Below are positions 53,259 to 61,640 of a stretch of DNA of 64,000 nucleotides, in pieces. Every line of letters starts with the position of its first letter. Position 1 is the first letter of the stretch. The translations under genes were made by a program, and so were the position numbers. The notes beneath the pieces are model-generated. The model saw only the letters and a program-made list of their open reading frames with translations, was not told where the DNA came from and did not search any database. Source of the stretch: Bacteroidota bacterium (lineage in GTDB: Bacteria > Bacteroidota > Bacteroidia > Palsa-948); NCBI GenBank assembly GCA_003164895.1, contig PLUL01000015.1, positions 27,145 through 91,144 of the forward strand, read 5' to 3'.

Positions 53259-53293
53259 AGTTAGGAATTAATAAATTAGAATTCTCTTTTTTA

Positions 53294-53301
53294 TAACTTC
53301 G
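53294..53301 (+). promoter_or_regulatory. Possible -7 promoter box of recJ
   Basis: TAACTTCG is close to TAnnTTTG and lies 20 bp before the GTG start of recJ. No clear -33 element is seen. Confidence 0.35.
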
Positions 53302-53321
53302 CGATTTATTAGAATGAAGTT

Positions 53322-55499
53322 GTGGCACAAAAGCGTTGGAAGATAAAAGGATCTGCTCCTGCAGAAATAGTTGAACGACTTTCAAAGGATATTAATGTAA
53401 GTTCGGTCATTGCAAATCTGCTTTGGCATCGTGGCATCACCACTTACGATGAGGCAAAATTATTTTTCCGACCGCAGTTATCTCAACTTCACGACCCGTT
53501 CCTCATGAAGGATATGGATAAAGCGATTGAGCGAATTGAACAAGCAATAAAAAATGAAGAAAAGATCTTGGTATATGGTGATTACGATGTAGATGGCACC
53601 ACTTCGGTTGCGTTGGTTTATTCGTTCTTTAAAAACCAGACCCCCTCCAACTCCCCCAAAGGGGGAGAGTCAGAAGACGGCAGCACTATTCCCAAGTACC
53701 ATACAACAGACAAACAAATGTGGAAGTTGCTGCATAATAAAGCTGTTGAGATGAGGAATAATCCTACTCCTGCTGAAAATATAATGTGGCAGTTGCTTAG
53801 AAAACATGGAGTGGATTTTCATTTTAGAAGGCAACATTTAATCGATAGATTTATTGTTGACTTTGTTTGTCTGGAAAAATATTTGGTTATTGAGGTTGAT
53901 GGCGATATACATGATTATCAAAAACAAGAAGATGACGACCGTACAGATTTCCTAAATCGAAATGGATTTACAGTCGTTCGATTTAAAAACGAAGAAGTGA
54001 TTGGAAATGTAGACAATGTACTAAAACAAATTTCCAATAAACTTCATTCTCTTCCTTTAAGTAAAACACCACCCGCTCAATCCCTCTCCCCTTTGGGGAG
54101 AGACGGAGTGGGGTATCATTTTATCGATTATTATATCCCTGATAGATATAAAGAAGGATATGGAATCTCCACTGCAGGAATAGATTTTGCTGCGGACAAT
54201 AATTTCTCTCTCATCATCGCGCTTGATTGCGGAATTAAGGCAGTGGATAAAATAGAATACGCGAACAAAAAGAATATTGATTTTATCATCTGCGATCACC
54301 ATTTGCCCGGAGATAAAATACCAGATGCGGTTGCCGTGCTCGATCCGAAAAGAAAAGATTGCCCTTATCCTTATAAAGAACTTTCAGGATGCGGAATAGG
54401 ATTCAAACTTGTTCAGGCATTTGCACAGAAAAATAATATTCCGATTTCTCATCTCGAACAATACCTTGACCTCACTGCAATTAGTATTGCAGCGGATATT
54501 GTTCCAATCACGGGAGAGAACCGCATCCTTGCTTATTACGGACTTCAGCATATCAATCATTCTCCCCGCGCAGGAATTCGCGCCATGCTGGAACTTACAA
54601 AAATGAAAAGGGAGCTTACCATCACCGATATTGTTTTTGTGATCGGCCCGAGAATTAATGCTGCCGGAAGAATGGAAAGCGGAAAGAAAGCAGTGGAGAT
54701 GCTTATCTCCGCTACTTCCGAACACGCGGTTGAAGCAGGAAATTATCTCGACAAAAATAATTCCGACAGACGCGATCTGGATATTTATACAACGCAGCAA
54801 GCGTTGCAGATGGTTGCGGATAGCTCTGTTCTTCAGACAAAAAAAACTACAGTACTGTTTGATCCTAACTGGCATAAAGGTGTGATTGGCATTGTTGCAT
54901 CGCGATTGACTGAAACATATTATCGCCCTACCATCATGCTCACGCAATCAAATGGTGTTGTGTCAGGTTCTGCGCGCTCGGTAAAAGATTTTGATGTGTA
55001 CGAAGCCATCAGCGCATGTAGTGATTTGCTTTTGCAATTTGGCGGGCATAAATTTGCAGCCGGCTTGACGATGCTTCCTGAAAATGTAAAAGCGTTTCAG
55101 GAAAAATTTGAGAAAGTTGTTTCTTCTTCTATCACTGATGAAATGCTGATTCCTGAAATAGAAATTGATGCGGAACTGAATTTGAATGATGTCACTCCCG
55201 GTTTTTACAATATCCTGAAACAATTTTCTCCTTTTGGTCCTGGAAATATGAATCCTAACTTCATGACAAAAAATGTTTCAGACAAAGGATATGCAAGCAT
55301 TGTAGGGAAAAATCATTTGAAGATGGAACTGCTTCAGAACGGACAGGCAAAGGGAATTCCGGCGATTGGTTTCGGAATGGATGAGCATTATGAATTTGTT
55401 GCCAAGAAAAATCCTTTTACGGTTTGTTATCACATTAACGAACAGGAATGGGAAGGGAAATCGTATTTGCAATTGCAGGTGAAAGACCTGAAGAAGTAA
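53322..55499 (+). CDS. recJ: RecJ exonuclease interrupted by a DUF559 nuclease domain
   Basis: A 725-residue protein with a GTG start. RecJ motifs are intact: GDYDVDGTT at residues 86-94 and CDHHLPG plus the C-terminal half of the DHH/DHHA1 fold. Relatives are about 565-575 residues. The excess is a block at about residues 105-266, placed between VYSFFK and IDYYIPDRYKEGYG, where other RecJ proteins run straight through. It encodes a DUF559 (Vsr-like) domain: NPTPAENIMWQLLRKHG, RRQHLIDRFIVDFVC, VIEVDGDIH. The frame is open throughout, so a fusion product is expected. RecJ degrades single-stranded DNA 5'-3' in recombination and mismatch repair; whether this version is active is untested. Confidence 0.93.
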   Translation: MAQKRWKIKGSAPAEIVERLSKDINVSSVIANLLWHRGITTYDEAKLFFRPQLSQLHDPFLMKDMDKAIERIEQAIKNEEKILVYGDYDVDGTTSVALVYSFFKNQTPSNSPKGGESEDGSTIPKYHTTDKQMWKLLHNKAVEMRNNPTPAENIMWQLLRKHGVDFHFRRQHLIDRFIVDFVCLEKYLVIEVDGDIHDYQKQEDDDRTDFLNRNGFTVVRFKNEEVIGNVDNVLKQISNKLHSLPLSKTPPAQSLSPLGRDGVGYHFIDYYIPDRYKEGYGISTAGIDFAADNNFSLIIALDCGIKAVDKIEYANKKNIDFIICDHHLPGDKIPDAVAVLDPKRKDCPYPYKELSGCGIGFKLVQAFAQKNNIPISHLEQYLDLTAISIAADIVPITGENRILAYYGLQHINHSPRAGIRAMLELTKMKRELTITDIVFVIGPRINAAGRMESGKKAVEMLISATSEHAVEAGNYLDKNNSDRRDLDIYTTQQALQMVADSSVLQTKKTTVLFDPNWHKGVIGIVASRLTETYYRPTIMLTQSNGVVSGSARSVKDFDVYEAISACSDLLLQFGGHKFAAGLTMLPENVKAFQEKFEKVVSSSITDEMLIPEIEIDAELNLNDVTPGFYNILKQFSPFGPGNMNPNFMTKNVSDKGYASIVGKNHLKMELLQNGQAKGIPAIGFGMDEHYEFVAKKNPFTVCYHINEQEWEGKSYLQLQVKDLKK
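53637..54116 (+). mobile_element. DUF559-encoding insertion element within recJ
   Basis: An approximately 480-bp in-frame insert. Its left end has CTCCCCCAAAGGGGGAG and its right end CTCTCCCCTTTGGGGAGAG. Each is itself a hairpin, and the two ends are inverted copies of each other (both read ACCCC... inward). The core encodes a Vsr-like nuclease with Glu, Asp and E-x-D residues of the PD-(D/E)xK type. Exact borders are uncertain by a few bases. Confidence 0.8.
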
Positions 55500-56279
55500 T
55501 TACCTCACCGAAAAATTAATGTAGATAGTTCCGCGCGCCTCTTCTCCGCTGGCGCTTTCGTTGAATAGTTTTTGATTGATAAGACCATCCTTTGCTTTTT
55601 TCCAGAGGAGGGAACTTGTAGTGGTAGAACCCATCAGAACGGGCTCCGCTTTTGTAATCTTTCCTTTTTTGTCAACTAAGATTTCCACAGCAACAATTCC
55701 TGTTTCCTGCGAGTCATCGTGAATAGCTACATCACCTATCATCTTTCTTCCGCTTCCTCTGAGTCGCCCTTTGATTCCTCCATGACCTCCGAATTCGCTA
55801 TACACATGTGAGTTGAGCGTGCCATCTTCACTTCCCTGATTGCCGGGAGTATTTGTATTTCCGTCTCCGGTAGTTGAACCGGTAGTGTTGTGTGTTTTAT
55901 TAAATGCGTTGACTAAGCTCTGATCAGGTTTTTGTTCTTCCACTTTTGTTTCGTGCTTTTTATGTTTTTTTACAGGAGGCGCAGTTACAATGCTTGCTTC
56001 TTCTGTTGAAACCATTTCAGAAGGAGAATTACTTGAAGGTTGACTTGCTTCCGTTTTATTTTTCTGATCCTGAGTAACGTGCTGCATGGAATTATTATCT
56101 CCCATTCCTGCTGCATCGAAACCAAAATTAACTTCCAGTCCGCCAATGGTGCTGTTTTCAAATGGAGGAATGGGTGTGATGAATTTTATGTAGAGGAAAA
56201 TAAGTAAAAGCAAAACCGCAATGAGAGTTGTTATTCCCATTGAGATCAAACGATTATTTCTTTCGAACGATGCTTCCAT
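55500..56279 (-). CDS. TonB/TolA-like energy-transducing protein
   Basis: A 259-residue protein with a short cytoplasmic N-terminus, one membrane helix at about residues 14-34, a long Ser/Thr/Lys-rich periplasmic spacer and a C-terminal TonB-like domain (AVEILVDKKGKITKAEPV). It should couple the ExbB/ExbD proton motor encoded upstream to outer-membrane machinery. Its stop abuts the recJ stop. Confidence 0.8.
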   Translation of the reverse strand: MEASFERNNRLISMGITTLIAVLLLLIFLYIKFITPIPPFENSTIGGLEVNFGFDAAGMGDNNSMQHVTQDQKNKTEASQPSSNSPSEMVSTEEASIVTAPPVKKHKKHETKVEEQKPDQSLVNAFNKTHNTTGSTTGDGNTNTPGNQGSEDGTLNSHVYSEFGGHGGIKGRLRGSGRKMIGDVAIHDDSQETGIVAVEILVDKKGKITKAEPVLMGSTTTSSLLWKKAKDGLINQKLFNESASGEEARGTIYINFSVR

Positions 56280-56312
56280 GTTTTTAAGATGCAGAATTGG
56301 GATTATTCCATA

Positions 56313-56717
56313 TCAACCTGCATTTGGCGGTTTAGTGCCAAGTACCATCTTTACTTTCAGTTTTGCGCCTATCTGCATTACATTTACAAGGTCTTGCACA
56401 GTTAGAGAATTATCCACCTTCAGAATGATGGTTGGTTCCTTCATCTGGCTCATCGCAACAACCAATTCGTGTTCCAGATCCATTGCGTCAACAAGTTTGT
56501 TGTTGAGATAATATTGCAGGTCTTTTGTAACAACCAATGCGATCGGCTTTGTTTCTATCTGCTGATTTGCTTTTGAGGATGGTAAATTAATTTTTATTAC
56601 GCTGGGATTTACCAGTGTGGAAAGTATGAGAAAGAATATCAGAAGGAAGAACATAATATCGCTGAGTGAGTCTGTGCTCACTTCGGCTCCTTCTCTATGT
56701 CGTCTGTTAATTTTCAT
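56313..56717 (-). CDS. exbD: ExbD/TolR-family transport protein
   Basis: A 134-residue protein with one N-terminal membrane helix preceded by VSTDSLSDIMFFLLIFFLI; the Asp of SDIMF is the proton-carrying residue of the family. A periplasmic domain follows. It forms the pentamer-dimer motor with ExbB. Confidence 0.9.
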   Translation of the reverse strand: MKINRRHREGAEVSTDSLSDIMFFLLIFFLILSTLVNPSVIKINLPSSKANQQIETKPIALVVTKDLQYYLNNKLVDAMDLEHELVVAMSQMKEPTIILKVDNSLTVQDLVNVMQIGAKLKVKMVLGTKPPNAG

Positions 56718-56728
56718 TGCCCAAAGAA

Positions 56729-57457
56729 TTATTTATTCGGTTCTGAAAGAATATCCATAAAATCCAATGAAGTTTTTTCCATCGCATGCACTCTTTTGTC
56801 CACCATCATCTGCAAAATGTAATAGAATACAAAGGCAAGAATGCCGACAAACAATCCCGAGCCGCTGCTTACCATCTTCTGATACAATCCTTTTGAGATC
56901 ACATCAATCTCTACGGTTTTTGATAAAGAGATTTCATAAAAAATATAAATTACTCCGATGATCGTTCCGATGAAACCCACCATCGGTGCCACACGACCAA
57001 CGATACTGAGGATAGGAAGATTTTTTTCCAGCTTGTACAGCTCCTGTTGTGCAACGCCCTGCATCGCTTCCTCGATTTCTTTGATTGGTTTTCCCAGGCG
57101 TGACATTCCTTTTTCAACAATTCTCCCCTGCGGACCTTTGGTTTGCTTGCAAAGTATTTTTGCGCTTTCAATATTTCCGGTGCCGAGAGAATCTTTTAGA
57201 TGATTGATGAAGTTCTCATCGGCTTTTCCTGTGCGCGAAATGGTAAGGAATCGTTCAAAGAAAAAATAGATCGCCATCAGAAAAAGAATTCCGATAGGAA
57301 TCATCATCGGTCCGCCTTTCATCAGCAGATCCAGAAGCGAAAGCGTATCCTGTGCAGGCGCTACCGTTGGCATTGCATTCGTAACCGCTGCTGTTGCTTT
57401 GCTTGCCGAATCTCCCGCGGGAGAAGTTACTATCTGAAGAAGAATGGAGTTGAGCAT
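56729..57457 (-). CDS. exbB: ExbB/TolQ/MotA-family proton channel
   Basis: A 242-residue protein with three membrane segments and the MotA/TolQ/ExbB core LPILSIVGRVAPMVGFIGTIIGV. With ExbD and the TonB-like protein on the same strand (gaps of 11 and 33 bp) it makes a complete energising unit. Confidence 0.92.
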   Translation of the reverse strand: MLNSILLQIVTSPAGDSASKATAAVTNAMPTVAPAQDTLSLLDLLMKGGPMMIPIGILFLMAIYFFFERFLTISRTGKADENFINHLKDSLGTGNIESAKILCKQTKGPQGRIVEKGMSRLGKPIKEIEEAMQGVAQQELYKLEKNLPILSIVGRVAPMVGFIGTIIGVIYIFYEISLSKTVEIDVISKGLYQKMVSSGSGLFVGILAFVFYYILQMMVDKRVHAMEKTSLDFMDILSEPNK

Positions 57458-57563
57458 GTTTTACCTTATTTATTATTCTACCAAAAATACTTTTAACGGT
57501 GCTGTGAATCAAGAATAAGATTCGGACTTATTCACACAACGATGTTAGTTGGAAAATGTTGTC

Positions 57564-57642
57564 TGTCATTCCGAACACAGAGAGGAATCTCATGATATTA
57601 ACAGATAGCATAAAGAGATTTCTCCCTTCGGTCGAAATGACA
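57564..57642. repeat. MITE-like palindromic repeat upstream of ruvB
   Basis: A 79-bp element with ends TGTCATTCCGAAC and TGTCATTTCGACC (inverted, 11 of 13 matching) and inner complementary arms around GAGGAATCTC. The whole can fold as one hairpin. It resembles the TCATTCCGA-type repeats seen in many bacterial genomes. No coding capacity. Confidence 0.8.
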
Positions 57643-57655
57643 CTGATATTTGTAT

Positions 57656-57663
57656 TACTTTTG
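57656..57663 (+). promoter_or_regulatory. -7 promoter box of ruvB
   Basis: TACTTTTG fits TAnnTTTG and lies 10 bp before the ruvB ATG, just behind the palindromic repeat. The -33 region would lie inside the repeat's right end. Confidence 0.45.
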
Positions 57664-57673
57664 AATTTGCAAT

Positions 57674-58696
57674 ATGAATTCAAACCTCAATCCTTCAGAT
57701 GATCAGCTAAGTGCAGTTGATAAGGAACTGGAGAAGGTTCTGCGCCCGAGTGAGTTCAGCGATTTTACAGGACAAGATAAAGTTGTTGAGAACCTTAAGA
57801 TATTTGTAAAAGCCGCCAAGCAAAGAGGCGAATCGCTCGATCACGTGTTGCTTCACGGTCCTCCGGGATTGGGAAAAACAACACTCTCTTACATCATTGC
57901 CAACGAACTTGGCGTGCAGGTTCGTGTAACTTCCGGTCCGGTGCTTGAAAAACCGGGCGACCTTGCAGGGCTTTTAACGAACCTTGAACCCAACGATGTT
58001 CTCTTCATTGACGAAATTCACCGCCTCAATACCACGGTGGAAGAATATTTGTATTCCGCTATGGAAGATTACCGCATCGACATCATGCTCGACAGCGGAC
58101 CCAATGCACGAAGCGTTCAGATAAAATTAAATCCGTTCACGCTGGTGGGCGCAACCACTCGCGCGGGCTTGCTCACTTCGCCTTTGCGCTCGCGCTTCAG
58201 CATTAATCTGCGATTGGATTATTACGATGCTGCGCTCATCAAAAAAATTCTTCTGCGCTCTTCTTCCATTTTAAATATTTCTATTGACGATAAAGCTGCC
58301 GATGAAATTGCACGCAGAAGCCGCGGCACTCCGCGCATAGCCAACGCATTGCTCAGGCGTGTACGCGACTTTGCACAAATTAAAGGAGATGGAAACATTG
58401 ATGTGAAGATTGCGGAGTACGCACTCAACGCGCTCAACGTGGACAAACACGGCTTGGACGAAATGGATAATAAGATCCTCAGCACCATCATTGAAAAATT
58501 CCAGGGTGGACCGGTGGGCATCACCACCATTGCCACTGCGGTGGGCGAAGAATCGGGCACTATTGAAGAAGTATACGAACCCTTTCTCATAAAGGAAGGT
58601 TACCTCAAGCGCACTCCTCGCGGAAGAGAAGCTACCGAACTGGCTTACAAACATCTTGGAAAAACTCCGAATTCAAAGACAGGGAATTTGTTTTAG
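57674..58696 (+). CDS. ruvB: Holliday junction branch-migration helicase RuvB
   Basis: A 340-residue AAA+ motor. Walker [12 protein letters not shown], Walker [11 protein letters not shown], the sensor/arginine-finger region [17 protein letters not shown] and the C-terminal winged helix ([16 protein letters not shown]) are complete. It drives branch migration with RuvA. A dispersed repeat begins at the base after its stop. Confidence 0.98.
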   Translation: MNSNLNPSDDQLSAVDKELEKVLRPSEFSDFTGQDKVVENLKIFVKAAKQRGESLDHVLLHGPPGLGKTTLSYIIANELGVQVRVTSGPVLEKPGDLAGLLTNLEPNDVLFIDEIHRLNTTVEEYLYSAMEDYRIDIMLDSGPNARSVQIKLNPFTLVGATTRAGLLTSPLRSRFSINLRLDYYDAALIKKILLRSSSILNISIDDKAADEIARRSRGTPRIANALLRRVRDFAQIKGDGNIDVKIAEYALNALNVDKHGLDEMDNKILSTIIEKFQGGPVGITTIATAVGEESGTIEEVYEPFLIKEGYLKRTPRGREATELAYKHLGKTPNSKTGNLF

Positions 58697-58780
58697 GGCG
58701 CGCCTCTCGCTCAGCTCAAGTCGGGCTTTTCGTTTCAAGTCCTCGCTTCACTGTGGGCTTTTCACTACAATCCCTCGTGC
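58697..58780. repeat. Dispersed palindromic repeat after ruvB
   Basis: A repeat starting GGGCGCGCC, with internal CGGGCTTTTCG and GTGGGCTTTTCAC units, and ending CAATCCCTCGTGC. It belongs to the same broad class as the 81-bp repeat in the WG-protein leader (ends CGCCC and GAGGGAT). It supplies the last residues (HEGL) and stop codon of the DUF4238 gene. Confidence 0.65.
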
Positions 58781-59712
58781 AACTTCTCAGTTATGTATTT
58801 AAGATATGATTTACTTTCACAAAAAACATATTCAAATGAATTTTGCATTGTGTAATAATTGAATTGGTCAACCTCTTTGGAAGTAGCTTTTTGATAATTG
58901 ATAGCTCTTCGTATTTCAAACTCGCTCTGAACACTTTTTCCGTGAAAGAATATGAATTGCTTCGAATTGATGGGAAAACCTACTGAATCAAAATCTCCAA
59001 AGTTAGTATTGAATACTTTTCCTTTTAAAAGTGAAAACCCTGGGTTGTCAGATGTAATGAAATAATCATTATGATATTTAGGTTCGAATAAATAAATATT
59101 CATTTTTAACAGTACTCTTTTAGTTTCTTCAACATTTGAATTTATCCCTTTTGCTGATGTAACCAATGCCGTCTTGTGAAATTCCTCATGTCTTTCACTA
59201 TCAAGAATAATATCATTTTTAATTTTTTCAAACATTTCATCATTAACCATTTCTCCAAAATAAGATTTCCATAGAGCTTTATTAATATCAATTTCCTTAG
59301 TAAGTATTTTGTTTAATGATTCTTTTCCCTTTTGCCCTGTGTAATCCTTTCTATATAATATTCCTCTTTGCTTGATGTTTAAATAGATGTCAACGAGATT
59401 TTCATGTATGCTTTTATATATGTAAGCATTCTTATTTTTGAATTTATTTATGATTTGTGTTATTAAGTGATTTTCGTACCTAAAACCACTTTTCTCAATA
59501 AAGTTTTTATCTGGCAACTCATACTTTTTTAATGTATCATCTTTGTTTAGTGTATAAAAATTATCTAAAAAACATACCTCTGAAACATTTTTGGATTTGA
59601 TACTGTTGTGAAATTTTGGATTCAATCCAGTTCTGAAAAAATTACCACTCAAATTTTTTGAAAATTGCTTCAAATAGACTTTGGGGACATAATGTTGTTT
59701 TTGATGTTTCAT
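58765..59712 (-). CDS. DUF4238-family protein
   Basis: A 315-residue cytoplasmic protein opening MKHQKQHYVPKVYLKQFS, the DUF4238 signature (QHYVPRFYLRnF), with later FEPKYHNDYFITSDNPGF and a conserved K-Q-F-I-F block. The family is widespread in accessory DNA and has no assigned function. It is AT-rich and has its own promoter. Its C-terminal end (HEGL plus stop) is read from a dispersed repeat, so the original tail may have been replaced. Confidence 0.8.
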   Translation of the reverse strand: MKHQKQHYVPKVYLKQFSKNLSGNFFRTGLNPKFHNSIKSKNVSEVCFLDNFYTLNKDDTLKKYELPDKNFIEKSGFRYENHLITQIINKFKNKNAYIYKSIHENLVDIYLNIKQRGILYRKDYTGQKGKESLNKILTKEIDINKALWKSYFGEMVNDEMFEKIKNDIILDSERHEEFHKTALVTSAKGINSNVEETKRVLLKMNIYLFEPKYHNDYFITSDNPGFSLLKGKVFNTNFGDFDSVGFPINSKQFIFFHGKSVQSEFEIRRAINYQKATSKEVDQFNYYTMQNSFEYVFCESKSYLKYITEKLHEGL

Positions 59713-59739
59713 ATATAACCTATTTACAAAAACCTTTTA

Positions 59740-59769
59740 CAAACTTACCCCCTTTTCATTATCTACAAA
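59740..59769 (-). promoter_or_regulatory. Promoter of the DUF4238 gene
   Basis: Read leftward: TTTG (59769-59766), an 18-bp spacer and TAAGTTTG (59747-59740), a perfect Bacteroidota promoter 27 bp before the ATG. The rest of 59713-59934 holds nothing further that can be recognised. Confidence 0.7.
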
Positions 59770-59934
59770 ATATTCTCTTTTCTGTGAATATGATGTTTGA
59801 ATATATCCATCCCTATTTGCTAACTAAGTATTTCTTCACATTGACAAACCATACCTTTCAACGACCGAACCAATCCTTTCAAGTACCGACCGAACAGCCC
59901 CTTTGTCTAAAGAATTATTTGACACAGTTAGCTG

Positions 59935-59942
59935 AACAGACT
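59935..59942. repeat. Left target-site duplication of the IS1595-type transposon
   Basis: AACAGACT, identical to 63932-63939. An 8-bp duplication is the size made by IS1595-family transposases. Confidence 0.88.
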
Positions 59943-59966
59943 GGCGACTATATATGTGTTAAAGCA
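59943..59966 (+). repeat. Left terminal inverted repeat of the transposon
   Basis: Starts GGCGACTATATA and matches the reverse complement of 63908-63931 at 21 of 24 positions, with the first 12 identical. The stretch from here to 60127 has no gene. Confidence 0.88.
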
Positions 59967-60127
59967 AACAAAAACACAGTTTTTAAAAAGGAGTAATTAT
60001 AGACAAATCGAATAAACTTCGTTGCAAAGGAGAGTTTGAAATGTCTTTAAGTTTCATCTAAGACAGATGGAGTATTCAGGTAACTGAATATAGAACGGAG
60101 AACACGAGAGGTGGGAACGTTTTGCGA

Positions 60128-60760
60128 TTACTCTTTTTCTTTTTTTACTTCAATTTCCATTAATACTCTAAGCCCTTGAAATATTAATAACAAGTGTAAA
60201 ATATCTGCACTATACCCTCTCATAATTTCCTTATTCAATTTCAATTCAGCTTTTTTAAATTCTCCATTCTTTCCTGATTTCTTTAAATCCAACGCAATAT
60301 TATCACCATCGAAATTTATTGTATTCCCAAATGATTTAATTATTTTTCTATGAGCAAATTTATTTCTTAGTTCTATAACATCTAAAACCCTTGTATCTAA
60401 TGAAGGTGGAGGAATTTCATTTTTATTTTTCTTTAATGGTTGTGGACTATGTTTTTCATAATACTTTTTATAATGTCTGTGCATTATGAAAGATAATAAC
60501 TGATACTTACTAAACAATGTCATTTTCTCTGTTGATAATAGGGCGTATAATAATTCCTCTCTTTTTAATGGTTCTTTAGGGCAAAAATATAATGTAAGAA
60601 TTTCATCTATTTGTGTTTCTAATAATGTAACACTATGGATAAATGCCCCCCTAAAATCAGATGCCTTATTGTTAATTGAATTTATATTGTCGCCTAACTT
60701 TTGCAGAAACTCAACTGGATCGGTACTACCTAATGGAAGAAGGGATTTTTTATTTTCCAT
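60128..60760 (-). CDS. HEPN-like protein, candidate RNase or effector
   Basis: A 210-residue, mostly helical, soluble protein. IELRNKFAHRK carries R132-N-K-F-A-H137, an R-x4-H motif placed at the end of a helix as in HEPN domains, many of which are ribonucleases in toxin-antitoxin and defence systems. The N-terminal half (FIHSVTLLETQIDEILTLYF) fits the first helices of that fold. No second domain is visible. Last gene of the leftward passenger cluster, 75 bp after its neighbour. A non-catalytic HEPN-like protein is the alternative. Confidence 0.6.
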   Translation of the reverse strand: MENKKSLLPLGSTDPVEFLQKLGDNINSINNKASDFRGAFIHSVTLLETQIDEILTLYFCPKEPLKREELLYALLSTEKMTLFSKYQLLSFIMHRHYKKYYEKHSPQPLKKNKNEIPPPSLDTRVLDVIELRNKFAHRKIIKSFGNTINFDGDNIALDLKKSGKNGEFKKAELKLNKEIMRGYSADILHLLLIFQGLRVLMEIEVKKEKE

Positions 60761-60835
60761 GTTGCAATAATATTAAATCTTAGATGTAACGGGAGGCATT
60801 AAATTATTTATAAAAAAATAGTTTCGTAATTAAGA

Positions 60836-61225
60836 TTATATTGTGGTGGGAGATATTGAACACTCATGGGTATGTAATAACTTACCCTTCTCATTAAATA
60901 TTTTGAATTTCAACACGCCCAATTCATTTATCGGAATAGTATTATATCCAACCACGAGTCTATGTTTTTTTCTTGTTTGGAAATCTATTGGTGTGTTAGT
61001 TTCTCCAAGAAGTTTATCATTCAATGAAGTTGTAACTTTTACATTAAATTTAGAATCCCCAATTATACTATCTCTCTCAAAGTAAATAAGAAGATTGGTA
61101 GGGGCAAGATGTGTTGGAATAACTGGAGTTATAAATTCCTCAATTATATTACACGCTGTTACTAAATTAGATTTTTTATCTATAATAATTGATTGGGCGA
61201 ATAAGGTTTTCTTTACTATGAACAT
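60836..61225 (-). CDS. Small protein of unknown function, DUF6941-like
   Basis: A 129-residue protein, predicted mostly beta. MFIVKKTLFAQSIIIDKKSNLVTACNI-type opening and LLIYFERDSIIGDSKFNVKV loosely resemble DUF6941-type proteins; the match is by eye and weak. It starts 4 bp after the XRE stop, so it belongs to the same operon and could be a third component of the toxin-antitoxin-like set. No signal peptide is evident. Confidence 0.5.
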   Translation of the reverse strand: MFIVKKTLFAQSIIIDKKSNLVTACNIIEEFITPVIPTHLAPTNLLIYFERDSIIGDSKFNVKVTTSLNDKLLGETNTPIDFQTRKKHRLVVGYNTIPINELGVLKFKIFNEKGKLLHTHECSISPTTI

Positions 61226-61229
61226 ATAT

Positions 61230-61640
61230 TTAGGTAGTTAAAGATATTATCGTGCCTTTAATTTCGGTATAATCAGCGTCTTCCGTTTCTTGTGGTTGTT
61301 CACTCGAAAAGACTGTTGAAAAAACAGAGTTGAATATTGAAGTATCTATGAGTTCTAATGGTATTGCATATTGCCTTCTTAATCTTGTTATAAATGAAAG
61401 ATTCAAATGTCTATTTCCATTTAAAACCTGAGAAACATAACTTTTAGAAACACCAATATCTGAAGCAATTGTAGAAGATGAAATACGCCTAATGCTTAGT
61501 GAGTTTTTTATACTCTCCACATATTCATAATTAACCAAATCAGTTAATATCCTTATTTCTTCTTTTTTGTTTTTAAAAGAAAGTGCATTTTCCAGTGAAT
61601 CTTTTTTCTTAACTATTGAGGTGGATTTATTTTTATTCAT
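61230..61640 (-). CDS. XRE-family regulator, candidate antitoxin
   Basis: A 136-residue protein with a helix-turn-helix at about residues 55-90 (STIASDIGVSKSYVSQVLNGNRHLN). Its start overlaps the toxin-like gene stop by 4 bp (ATGA). Toxin first and XRE antitoxin second is the HigBA order, and such antitoxins repress their own operon. DNA-binding is clear; the antitoxin role is inferred from context. Confidence 0.75.
   Translation of the reverse strand: MNKNKSTSIVKKKDSLENALSFKNKKEEIRILTDLVNYEYVESIKNSLSIRRISSSTIASDIGVSKSYVSQVLNGNRHLNLSFITRLRRQYAIPLELIDTSIFNSVFSTVFSSEQPQETEDADYTEIKGTIISLTT

Noticed and set aside
53637..54116. Intein in RecJ
   Set aside because: There is no Cys/Ser at the junctions, no His-Asn C-terminal motif and no Hint fold; the insert is a DUF559 domain with Pro-rich flanks from hairpin DNA.
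59658..59996. Reading frame of 112 codons on the plus strand
   Set aside because: It crosses the DUF4238 start region, the target duplication and the left inverted repeat, with no family likeness or promoter.
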